Assembly: GCA_001550305.1 (NCBI GenBank)
Contig: LRTP01000576.1
Coordinates: forward strand, 1 to 33,219
DNA: 33,219 nt
Direction of reading: 5' to 3'
Origin: Streptomyces diastatochromogenes
Lineage (GTDB): Bacteria > Actinomycetota > Actinomycetes > Streptomycetales > Streptomycetaceae
Part shown: piece by piece, positions 24,824-32,488 of the stretch
How the letters are laid out: the number at the start of each line of letters is the position of its first letter
Position numbering within the stretch: position 1 is the first letter of the stretch
Translations under genes and position numbers: made by a program
Notes under the pieces: generated by a model
The model's database searches: none
The model's input: the letters and a program-made list of their open reading frames with translations, nothing else
What the model was told of the DNA's origin: nothing

Positions 24824-25867
24824 GTGGCAGCTCAGGGCAAGGCTCAACTGGAGACGCAGTACGGGCTGCTGACGGGCATCGCCGCCGAGGCGGGGGTGTC
24901 TCTCAGCACCGTGTCCAAGGTCGTGCACCGGCGCCGTGACGTCGGTGCGGCGACCCGGGCCCGCGTGGAGGAGCTGCTGGCGCGCAACGGGTACGTGCGC
25001 CCGTGGGAGCCGGAGCCCGCCCGACCCCGGCAGATCATCGCGGTGTTCCGGGACATGTCCGGGCCCTACACACTGGAAGTCGCCCGCGGAATCGTGGACG
25101 CGGCCGGCGAACTCGGCATCAACGTGGTGACCGGGACGACGAGTCGGCGGCCCATCTCACGGTGGCTGGAGGAGTGCGTGGCGCTCGGTGCCGCCGGGCT
25201 GATCATCGTGATCTCGATGCTGGCCGAGGAGGACCAGCGTCGCATCGTCGAGCAGCGCCTTCCGGTGGTGCTGATCGACCCGCTCAGTGCGCCGTCCCTG
25301 GACATCCCGAGCATCGGGGTGACCAACTGGAACGGCGCCAGGGACGCGATGCAGCACCTCCTCGGGCTCGGGCACACCCGGATCGGCATGGTCGCGGGCC
25401 GCTCGCACTCCCTGGCCGGGGCGGCTCGCCTGCACGGCTACCGGGCGGCCCTGGAGGAAGCGGGGATCGGCTACGACCCGTCGATCGTCCGCTCCACCGA
25501 CTTCGACTACGACGAGGCGCTGACCGCCAGCCTCCAGATCCTCCGCTCCAGCGAGCCGCCCACGGCCGTTTTCGCGGCCAGCGACGCGCAGGCCCTCGGC
25601 GTGCTGGAGGCCGCCCGCCAGGAGGGGTTCGGCGTACCGGACGATCTGGCCGTCATGTCCTTCGACGACACCCTGGTCGCGGCCATGGCCTGTCCACCCC
25701 TGAGTGCGGTGCGCCAGCCGTTCGAGGAACTGGGGCACGAGGCGACTCGGGTCCTCATGCAGCTCGCCGAGGGCCGACCGCCGGTGTCCCCGCGGATCGA
25801 GCTGGCGACGGAGCTGGTGCTGCGGACGTCGACGTCCGTTCCCCGGCACGCGGACGGGTCCCGCTGA
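24824..25867 (+). CDS. LacI-family transcriptional regulator
   Basis: Repressor of 347 residues. The LacI headpiece is GIAAEAGVSLSTVSKVVHRR (about residues 18-37), followed by the hinge region VEELLARNGYVRPWEP and a periplasmic-binding-like sensor domain (IIAVFRDMSGPYTLEVARGI, VVLIDPLSAPSL, GLGHTRIGMVAGRS, VFAASDAQALGVLEAARQEG). GTG 24824 is the only reasonable start and leaves about 15 residues before the headpiece, a little longer than usual. It lies 132 bp after the GH3 gene on the same strand and is the likely ligand of the CGAAAG sites before the transporter and before the secreted glycosidase. The inducer is presumably the imported sugar. Confidence 0.94.
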   Translation: MAAQGKAQLETQYGLLTGIAAEAGVSLSTVSKVVHRRRDVGAATRARVEELLARNGYVRPWEPEPARPRQIIAVFRDMSGPYTLEVARGIVDAAGELGINVVTGTTSRRPISRWLEECVALGAAGLIIVISMLAEEDQRRIVEQRLPVVLIDPLSAPSLDIPSIGVTNWNGARDAMQHLLGLGHTRIGMVAGRSHSLAGAARLHGYRAALEEAGIGYDPSIVRSTDFDYDEALTASLQILRSSEPPTAVFAASDAQALGVLEAARQEGFGVPDDLAVMSFDDTLVAAMACPPLSAVRQPFEELGHEATRVLMQLAEGRPPVSPRIELATELVLRTSTSVPRHADGSR

Positions 25868-25872
25868 CAGCC

Positions 25873-25907
25873 GTTCGGGCGGGGTGCGGCACGCACCCCG
25901 CCCGAAC
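25873..25907. terminator. Bidirectional terminator between lacI and secreted glycosidase genes
   Basis: Perfect 16-bp stem GTTCGGGCGGGGTGCG / CGCACCCCGCCCGAAC with a 3-nt loop, lying between two convergent stop codons (25867 and 25911). Very stable and usable from both sides. Confidence 0.9.
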
Positions 25908-25910
25908 CGG

Positions 25911-28097
25911 TTATCCCCGGCTCCACCTCTGGGTGGCGTTGCCGAGGGCCGTCCAGAGTGCCACGGGCGAGCCGTTGGCCGTCGCCCAGTTGGTCACGTC
26001 GATGGCGAGACCGTTGGAGCGGTTGACGACGGAACCGTCCAGTCGGAACCACCACTTCTGGCTGGACTTCCCGTTGCAGGCCCAGAGGATGAGCTTGGTA
26101 CCCGCGGTGGTGCCGTCACCGTTCGCGGCGAGGCACTTGCCGGAGACGCGGAGTTCGCCGGCCGCGGTCTGGGTGATGGTCTGGTTGGCGTTGCCCGAGC
26201 AGTCGTAGATCTGGACCTGGACGCCCGTCTGGCCGTTCGGGACGTCGAGGCAGCGGCCGGAGTTGGCGCCCTTCAGGGTGAAGGTCGCGTCCGTGGGCAG
26301 GGGGTCCTGAACCAGCTGCCAGTCCTGTGAGCCGTCGTCGGCCGACGCCGCCAGGGTGACGGAACCGCCCGCGGTCGCTCCGCTCATGTAGAGGCTGGTG
26401 TTCTTGACCGAGCGGAGCTTGTAGTACCCGCTGGTCGACGAGGAGACCAGGGTCCACTGCTTGTCGGTCGCGCCGTCGTCGACCCACTGGGCCAGCTTCT
26501 GCCCGGCCGTCGCGGTGCCGGTCCAGATGGCGACCGAGCGGCCGCCGGTCTTGTTGAGCAGGGTCACGTTGGCGCCCTTCGCCGTGAGGTGCCAGCGCTG
26601 CGCGTCGTCCGAGGCGTTCCGGGCCTTGAGGACGAGGTCGGGGACGTTTCCGGTGAGGTTCGCGTCCTGCGTCTTCCCGGTGTCGGGGCTGAGGGCCTGA
26701 CCGGTCAGGCGGTTGACGAGGGTGTCGTAGGTCCCGTCCGACCGGCCGAGGTCGACCTCGGCGTAGCGCACGGGCCCGACGCTTCCGCCGCTCCAGGATG
26801 CCTGGAGGACGAGGACGCGTCCCGTGCCCGTGACGTACTGGAGATGGCGGCTGTACCCGGCGGCGATCGGTGTCTGGTACTCCTTCCAGGGCCCGTTGCT
26901 GAGACCGGACTCGTTCACCCAGACGCTGCCGCTGCCCGACGCGTTGTAGACGATCCGTCCGTCCGGCATCGGCAGGAGCACCGGGCTGCCGCCCGTGGAC
27001 AGCGCGTGTCCGCCGGTGGGCACGGGCAGGTTGGTGATCGGGGCGTCGGCGGCAGCGTAGAACTTCAGGGGATCGTCCGCGATCTTGTATCGGACGTTCG
27101 TTCCGCCGCCCCAGTACTCGTAGGTGAGGAGCCATTTGCCGTCGGTGGTCGGGGCGATCGTCGTCATGCCCGGGCGGCCGCCGCCGATCTCCGTCTTGCC
27201 GTTGCCGCGGTCCACGGTGGAACCCGGGACGTCGACGACCGGTCCGCTCCAGGAGGTGCTGCCGCCGTCCCAGGTTCTGTGCACGAGGACCTGGCCGCCC
27301 GAGTCCGGCGCGGTGTCGTTGTCCGGGTCGAGGACCGGCACGCCGGTGGCGGCGTCGTAGCCGAGGTAGTCGTTCTCGTCCGAGTAGTAGGCGACGAGTT
27401 GGCCGTTCCTGGCGACGAGGTGCGGCTCCCAGACCGGGTCGACCTGCGCGTGGGTGTTGGCGGTCGAGACGCGCCCGAGGCTTCCCGCGCTGCCGCCCTG
27501 CCAGCCGCCGGTGGCGATGATGTTGACGATGTTCCAGTTCGCGCCGTCGTCGGTGCTGGAGTACAGCGCGAGCGCCACGTCCTTTCGGTCGCCGTCACTG
27601 GACGGCGTCCAACTGGAATTGGCGGCCTTCTGCTCCTCGTAGTAAGAGTCGTCCCCCGAGACCACACTCGCGAGAAGCAGTGTGCCGGCGCTCAGGTCTC
27701 CGACGTCCTGCGGGAGCACATAGAGATACGGGTTCGTCCAATTGCTCGTGTACTTCGCGTACTTGGCGTCACTCGACAGGTAGGCCGGTGCTTTGACATC
27801 GGCCAGCTTCTGCCACGTCGTCCCCTCGTCGTCGCTCTTGTAGACGGGCATCGTCTGGCCCACCGGGGCGGTCTGATCGTTCTCGAACGCCGCCACGATC
27901 CGGCCGCTCGGAAGCTGGGCCGACTTCGGGTACAGAACGCAGGGGTTCTTGTTGCACGCGGCGGGGTTGTCCGCCACATACAAGTTCGACGGGCTCGGCT
28001 GATATGCCGACGCGCTCACCGCGGAGGCGATGCCGAACGCCAGGCCGACGCCGACGGCTGTCGCCGACGCGAGAGCCTTCCGTACCAATTTATTCAT
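25911..28097 (-). CDS. Secreted beta-propeller glycosidase (GH93-like) with two ricin-type domains
   Basis: Exported enzyme of 728 residues. ATG 28097 is chosen because it opens a signal peptide (MNKLVRKALA..., cleavage after A31 in SASA-YQ) with AGGGGA upstream. Residues 35-460 form a BNR-type beta-propeller with Asp boxes SDDEGTTW and STDDGANW, plus TDGKWLLTYEYWGGGTNVRY. Sialidase-family annotation is likely from these boxes, but the FRIP arginine motif of true sialidases is absent (the corresponding strand reads LYPKSAQLPSGRIVAAFE); I favour a GH93-like exo-arabinanase. Residues 463-599 and 600-728 are two ricin-type (CBM13) carbohydrate-binding domains, the second with GRCLDV and KCLAAN and QKW repeats. 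A CGAAAG operator about 170 bp upstream links it to the convergent transporter operon. Activity is inferred. Confidence 0.82.
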   Translation of the reverse strand: MNKLVRKALASATAVGVGLAFGIASAVSASAYQPSPSNLYVADNPAACNKNPCVLYPKSAQLPSGRIVAAFENDQTAPVGQTMPVYKSDDEGTTWQKLADVKAPAYLSSDAKYAKYTSNWTNPYLYVLPQDVGDLSAGTLLLASVVSGDDSYYEEQKAANSSWTPSSDGDRKDVALALYSSTDDGANWNIVNIIATGGWQGGSAGSLGRVSTANTHAQVDPVWEPHLVARNGQLVAYYSDENDYLGYDAATGVPVLDPDNDTAPDSGGQVLVHRTWDGGSTSWSGPVVDVPGSTVDRGNGKTEIGGGRPGMTTIAPTTDGKWLLTYEYWGGGTNVRYKIADDPLKFYAAADAPITNLPVPTGGHALSTGGSPVLLPMPDGRIVYNASGSGSVWVNESGLSNGPWKEYQTPIAAGYSRHLQYVTGTGRVLVLQASWSGGSVGPVRYAEVDLGRSDGTYDTLVNRLTGQALSPDTGKTQDANLTGNVPDLVLKARNASDDAQRWHLTAKGANVTLLNKTGGRSVAIWTGTATAGQKLAQWVDDGATDKQWTLVSSSTSGYYKLRSVKNTSLYMSGATAGGSVTLAASADDGSQDWQLVQDPLPTDATFTLKGANSGRCLDVPNGQTGVQVQIYDCSGNANQTITQTAAGELRVSGKCLAANGDGTTAGTKLILWACNGKSSQKWWFRLDGSVVNRSNGLAIDVTNWATANGSPVALWTALGNATQRWSRG

Positions 28098-28269
28098 CAA
28101 TACAATTCCCCTGGGAGGATCGGCACGAAGTCCCTGTCGAGAAACGCCGATTGACGGAGTGTGAGGCCGAAAGCCCCGATCGCTCACGGCTGCACATTCC
28201 ACTCAATGAGGCGTGAGCCGGATGGAGACAGTATTGGGACGCGACGCCGTTATGTCACCGGCACGTTTC

Positions 28270-28282
28270 CGAAAGTATTTCG
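28270..28282. promoter_or_regulatory. CGAAAG-type operator upstream of the secreted glycosidase
   Basis: CGAAAGTATTTCG, with a C before and a C after, matching the sugar-operon operators (CGAAAG-N-CTTTCG) except one base in the right arm. The 262-bp interval between the glycosidase start and the SDR 3' end holds no gene I can support besides this promoter. Confidence 0.6.
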
Positions 28283-28359
28283 CGAACCGGCCGTCACCGG
28301 TTGTTGACGTGGCGGCAATCGACGGCACATGTGCCGGCAGGGGCCCGGTACACCGCCGC

Positions 28360-29073
28360 TCAGCGCCCCGCGCTCTGACCCCCGTCGACGTGCAGGATCT
28401 CTCCGGTGACGAACGAGGCGCTCTCGAGGTACAGGATCGCGTCGACCACGTCGTCGATCTCGCCCACCCGGCCGATCGGCTGCAACGCGGCGAGAGCCTC
28501 GTACTCCGAGGTCGGGTGCATCGGGGTACGGACGGTGCCGAGCGCGACGGTGTTGACCCGGATGCCGCGGGACGCGTACTCGATCGCCAGCGCCTTGGTG
28601 ACCGCGTTCAGCCCACCTTTGGTCAGCGACGCGAGCGCTGCGGGCACCCTCGAGTCGGCGTGGTCGACCAGGGTGGTCGAGACGTTCACCAGGTGGCCCC
28701 CACCGGTCCCGGAGAGCATGGCGGCGACGGCGCTGCGGGAGACCTCGAAGAAGCCGCGCAGATTCACCCCGGCCACGGCGTCGTAGTCCTCGTCGGTGTA
28801 TTCGGTGAATGGCTTGGCGATGAAGATTCCGGCGTTGTTGATCAGCGTGTCGATCCGGCCGAACCGCCCGAGAGCCGCCTCGACGACGCGAGCGCCGACG
28901 CCCCGCTCGGCCACATCGGCCCGCACGGCCAGTGTCTCGGGGTCGCTGAAGTCACCGATGGAGCGGGAGATCGCCACGACCCCGTAGCCGAGCTCGCGGT
29001 AGGCGGTGACAAGGGCGGCGCCGATGCCCTGCGAAGCGCCGGTGATGAGGACGACCTTCTGCACGGAGTCCAC
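28360..29073 (-). CDS. SDR-family protein lacking the catalytic tyrosine
   Basis: SDR-fold protein of 237 residues. The cofactor-binding parts are normal: LITGASQGIGAAL at 9-21, LINNAGIF at 78-85, GIRVNTVALGTVRTPMH and the C-terminal VTGEILHVDGGQ. In the active site, VNVSTTLVDHADSRVPAALASLTKGG (read across residues 129-154) has K152 but A148 where the YxxxK tyrosine should be. I think a subfamily with the ASLTK pattern exists, so this is probably a natural branch with different chemistry or a non-catalytic binding role, and not a sequencing error. GTG 29073 is the start; the nearest AAGGAGG is 13 nt upstream, a long spacing. It lies upstream of the secreted glycosidase on the same strand but 262 bp apart. 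Confidence 0.88.
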   Translation of the reverse strand: MDSVQKVVLITGASQGIGAALVTAYRELGYGVVAISRSIGDFSDPETLAVRADVAERGVGARVVEAALGRFGRIDTLINNAGIFIAKPFTEYTDEDYDAVAGVNLRGFFEVSRSAVAAMLSGTGGGHLVNVSTTLVDHADSRVPAALASLTKGGLNAVTKALAIEYASRGIRVNTVALGTVRTPMHPTSEYEALAALQPIGRVGEIDDVVDAILYLESASFVTGEILHVDGGQSAGR

Positions 29074-29136
29074 GATGCGAGGAGCACCTCCTTCATCGCC
29101 CAGACTGTTCGCCTTCGGAGGACGGCGGGATGTACG

Positions 29137-29307
29137 TCAGCCTGCCCCGGCCGCGCCGCACGCGCGCTCACGGAAAAGCAGACGAGTGATGCGCCTGGCC
29201 CACTCGGGTGCCGTCGGCATGTAGGACACGGCGTCCAGGTCCTCGGTGTCCTGGTCCACGATGGACACCATCCCGTCCAGGCCTCCGGTAGAACCCCGTA
29301 CGGTCAT
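29137..29307 (-). CDS. Possible small protein of 56 residues
   Basis: Open frame of 56 residues (MTVRGSTGGLDGMVSIVDQD, then EDLDAVSYMPTAPEWARRIT and RLLFRERACGAAGAG), acidic in the middle and basic toward the end. There is no convincing ribosome site before the ATG. The start of the frame lies next to an AT-richer stretch (29320-29400) that probably holds the promoter of the rightward sensor gene. I do not recognise it. The rest of the 340-bp gap between the SDR and the sensor gene shows no other gene. Confidence 0.3.
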   Translation of the reverse strand: MTVRGSTGGLDGMVSIVDQDTEDLDAVSYMPTAPEWARRITRLLFRERACGAAGAG

Positions 29308-29415
29308 GGCGCGTGCGAGTCACCATAAACCATGCCAAATAACCGCAATAACCGTGTTCTCGGTATTCTCGTGCATAGCAGGTGATTTTCGGCGAATGGA
29401 CTGTCGAAAACGCGA

Positions 29416-32289
29416 GTGAGGCGAAGCGTGGTTCTGACCGGCGGGAAACCGATGCCGACGGGGCACGCGACAGGCGGCACAGGGCCTGCCCGTTCCCGTG
29501 AGCGGTTTCTTCAGGGTGAGCCCGTCGAGGCGGGCGTGCGCACATCGATCCTGAGTTCGTGGCAGCGCAGCCGCTCCCTCGGTCTCTCGCCGGACCAGGC
29601 CGACCTGCCCTTCCGGGATGATTTCGACCGCGACGCCCGGATCGTCCGCGCGGCCGTCCCCGTGCTCGACCGGCTGCAGGCCAGGTTCGCCGGCAGCAAG
29701 ATGAACATCTCCGTAGCCGATGCGAGCGGCACGGTCCTCCTGCGCCGTTTCGGAGAGGCGTCGCTGGCCAGGAGCCTTCCGGCGTTTCAGCGCGTTCCGG
29801 GATTCGTGTTCGCCGAACGGGTCGCGGGTACCAACGGCATCGGTCTCGCACTGGCGGAGCGGCAACTCATCCGGGTTCACGGTGCCGAGCACTTCGCTGA
29901 GCGCTCCCAGCGAAGCGCCTGCCGCGCGCTTCCCGTCCGCGATCCGCTCAGCGGTCGTATCGAGGGCGTGCTGTGCTTCGGCTATCCGAGCAGCACCGAA
30001 GACCCGGAGTTGGCGATCACGATACGCAAGGCGGCCCAGGCCATCGAGCGGCGGCTGCTGAGGCAGAGTTCCGCGCGTGAGCGCGCTCTGTTGCGGGCGT
30101 ACCTGGACACCGGGGCCACGACCTCCGCCGGCCTTCACCACACCGTCGGCGTGGACGAACTGGCCCTCGAACTGCATCCCCGTGACCGGGCGGTCCTCAC
30201 GGAGAAGGCCGCCGAGCTGATCTCACGCGGGCAGCGGGCCGCCGCCGTCGTGTGCCTGTTCGACGGTCGGCGGGTCACTCTCGTGAGCCGTCCGATGAGA
30301 AGTGGCTCAGGGGTGGAAGGCGTTGCCATCGAGGCCGTCCTGCCCGGCCCCGCACCGCGAGAGCCCCTCGCCGTCCCGACCCAGGTCGACGTATCGCCGG
30401 GCAGTTCCGGTCGGCTCGCCGTGGTCACCGCCGTCCCGCCGCCCCGGTTCGTTCCGGCCGCGGCGGCCCCCGGGCGTCTGCCCGTCGCCACGTTGTCCAG
30501 GAACCTTCCCGACGTCGCCCACGGCCCGTTCGGCACCGTCGGCAGGGTTGACGTGGCGGACGATCACCCCGCCCCCCCGTCCCGGACAAGAGGGCTCGTG
30601 ATGGTGGGGGAACCGCGCGTGGGGACGTACGCCCTGGCCGCGCGCCGCCGCCTGGAGCTGCTGTCCGAGGCCAGCGCCCGCATAGGTACCACCCTGGACG
30701 TGCGCCGTACCGCCCAGGAACTCGCCGAGACGGCGGTCCCACGACTGGCCGACTTCGTCACCATCGACCTGCCCGAGGCCGTACTGCGTGGCGAGGAGTC
30801 CGCCGACCCCCGCACCGACCTGCACCGCACAGTGGTGCACGGGATCAGCGACGACCTTCCCTTCAGCCCGGTCGGCAAGCAGGTCGACTTCGGCCCGACC
30901 ACGCCGCAGATACGCTGTCTGACCAGCGGGCAGGCGGTGCTGGAGCCGGATCTGAAGGCCGCTGCGGGCTGGCTCGCCCAGGACCCCGAGCACACCGAAC
31001 GGCTGCTCACCGAGGTCCACTCCCTCATCGCGGTCCCCCTGGTGGCCCGCGGCGTGATCCTGGGCATCGCCAGCTTCTACCGTGCGCAGGACCCCGCCCC
31101 CTTCGGTGACGACGACCGCTCGTTGGGCCTGGAACTCGCCAGCCGTGCCGCCCTGTCCATCGACAACGCCCGGCGCTACACGCGCGAACGCACCATGGTC
31201 CTGACCCTCCAGCGCAGCCTGCTGCCGCACGATCTGCCCGACCAGGACGCCGTGGAGATCGCTCACCGCTATCTGCCCGCCGAATCCGACGTCGGCGGAG
31301 ACTGGTACGACGTCATCCCGCTCTCCGGCACCCGTATCGGCCTCTTCGTCGGGGACGTCGTCGGCCACGGCATGCTCTCCGCCGCCACCATGGGCCAGCT
31401 GCGCACCGCCGCGCGCAGCTTCGCCGAACTCGACTTCCCCCCGGACGAAGTCCTCACCCACCTCGACAACCTCGTGGGACGCCTGGACCGGGAGGAACCC
31501 GCCGCCGGTGCCGGTGTCATCGGTGCGACCTGCCTGTACGCCGTCTACGACCCGACCTCGCAGCAGTGCACCATGGCCCGGGCCGGCCACCCTCCGCCCG
31601 CGCTGGTGCGGCCCGACGGCACGGTGTCGTTCCCCGACCTGCCCGCCGGGCCCCCTCTCGGCCTGGGCGGCCTGCCCTTCGAATCCGCCGAGATCCACCT
31701 CCCCGAGGGCAGCCGGCTGCTCCTCTACACGGACGGACTCATCGAGGACCGGCAACGCGACGTCGACGTGGTCCTCGACCAGCTGCGCGGCGCCCTGGCC
31801 CACCCCGAACAGACACCGGAGCAGACCTGTCAGACGGTCCTGGAAACCGTCGCGCCCGCCCACCCCTGCGACGACATCGCCCTGCTCGTCGCCCGCACCC
31901 ACGCGATGGACCCTCGCCGGATCGCCGCCTGGGACCTGCCCGCCGATCCGGCCCGGGTCAGTGAAGTCCGTGCCGCCGCCCTGCGGCAACTGGCCGACTG
32001 GGGACTCGACGAGGCCGCGTTCGCCGCCGAGCTGATGCTCAGCGAGCTGGTGACCAACGCGATCCGCCACGGTGCCGGGCCCATCCGGGTACGGCTGCTG
32101 CACGGCCGCACCCTGATCTGCGAGGTTTCCGACGCCAGCAACACCGCCCCGCACCTGCGCCGGGCGGCCAGCACCGACGAGGGCGGCCGTGGCCTGTTCC
32201 TCGTGGCGCAGCTGGCACAGAGCTGGGGTACGCGCTATCTGCCCGAGGGCAAGGTCATCTGGGCCGAATGCGGGCTCGACGCCGCCTGA
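29416..32289 (+). CDS. GAF sensor / SpoIIE phosphatase / HATPase fusion protein
   Basis: Multidomain signalling protein of 957 residues. Residues 40-215 resemble the sensor region of AcoR-type activators (SSWQRSRSLGL, AERVAGTNGIGLALAE, IRVHGAEHF); 320-395 is Pro/Ala-rich with no visible domain; 405-588 is a GAF domain (LELLSEASARIGTTLDVRRT, SLIAVPLVARGVILGIASFY). The PP2C/SpoIIE phosphatase spans about 600-825 with metal motifs GGDWYD (627-632), GDVVGHG (646-652), TDG (772-774) and DD (819-820). A GHKL ATPase ends the protein (ELVTNAIRHG at 877-886, GGRGL at 923-927). The second half alone is a common Streptomyces architecture; the front half is an addition. GTG 29416, GTG 29428 (GAGG six nt before) or ATG 29452 may be the start. 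No membrane segment. Likely controls an anti-sigma antagonist. Confidence 0.88.
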   Translation: MRRSVVLTGGKPMPTGHATGGTGPARSRERFLQGEPVEAGVRTSILSSWQRSRSLGLSPDQADLPFRDDFDRDARIVRAAVPVLDRLQARFAGSKMNISVADASGTVLLRRFGEASLARSLPAFQRVPGFVFAERVAGTNGIGLALAERQLIRVHGAEHFAERSQRSACRALPVRDPLSGRIEGVLCFGYPSSTEDPELAITIRKAAQAIERRLLRQSSARERALLRAYLDTGATTSAGLHHTVGVDELALELHPRDRAVLTEKAAELISRGQRAAAVVCLFDGRRVTLVSRPMRSGSGVEGVAIEAVLPGPAPREPLAVPTQVDVSPGSSGRLAVVTAVPPPRFVPAAAAPGRLPVATLSRNLPDVAHGPFGTVGRVDVADDHPAPPSRTRGLVMVGEPRVGTYALAARRRLELLSEASARIGTTLDVRRTAQELAETAVPRLADFVTIDLPEAVLRGEESADPRTDLHRTVVHGISDDLPFSPVGKQVDFGPTTPQIRCLTSGQAVLEPDLKAAAGWLAQDPEHTERLLTEVHSLIAVPLVARGVILGIASFYRAQDPAPFGDDDRSLGLELASRAALSIDNARRYTRERTMVLTLQRSLLPHDLPDQDAVEIAHRYLPAESDVGGDWYDVIPLSGTRIGLFVGDVVGHGMLSAATMGQLRTAARSFAELDFPPDEVLTHLDNLVGRLDREEPAAGAGVIGATCLYAVYDPTSQQCTMARAGHPPPALVRPDGTVSFPDLPAGPPLGLGGLPFESAEIHLPEGSRLLLYTDGLIEDRQRDVDVVLDQLRGALAHPEQTPEQTCQTVLETVAPAHPCDDIALLVARTHAMDPRRIAAWDLPADPARVSEVRAAALRQLADWGLDEAAFAAELMLSELVTNAIRHGAGPIRVRLLHGRTLICEVSDASNTAPHLRRAASTDEGGRGLFLVAQLAQSWGTRYLPEGKVIWAECGLDAA

Positions 32290-32488
32290 AGGACCACGTC
32301 CGCGGTCCAGCGCACGCGACCGTCGGACAAGGGAGAAGCGAGCGCGGGACACGCGGATCGCCCGGGCGGCCCACTGACCCGCTGGAGTCACCGCAGCGGG
32401 CAGGATGTCTGAAATACTCGGATTCGCCCCACTGATGACGACGATGAAGGTCGGGAAGAACTCGCCAGACGACCCCTCGGAGGTGTCC

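Noticed and set aside
25911..28097. True sialidase (GH33) assignment for the secreted glycosidase
   Set aside because: Asp boxes are present but the FRIP arginine motif is not; Asp boxes are shared by many propeller enzymes.
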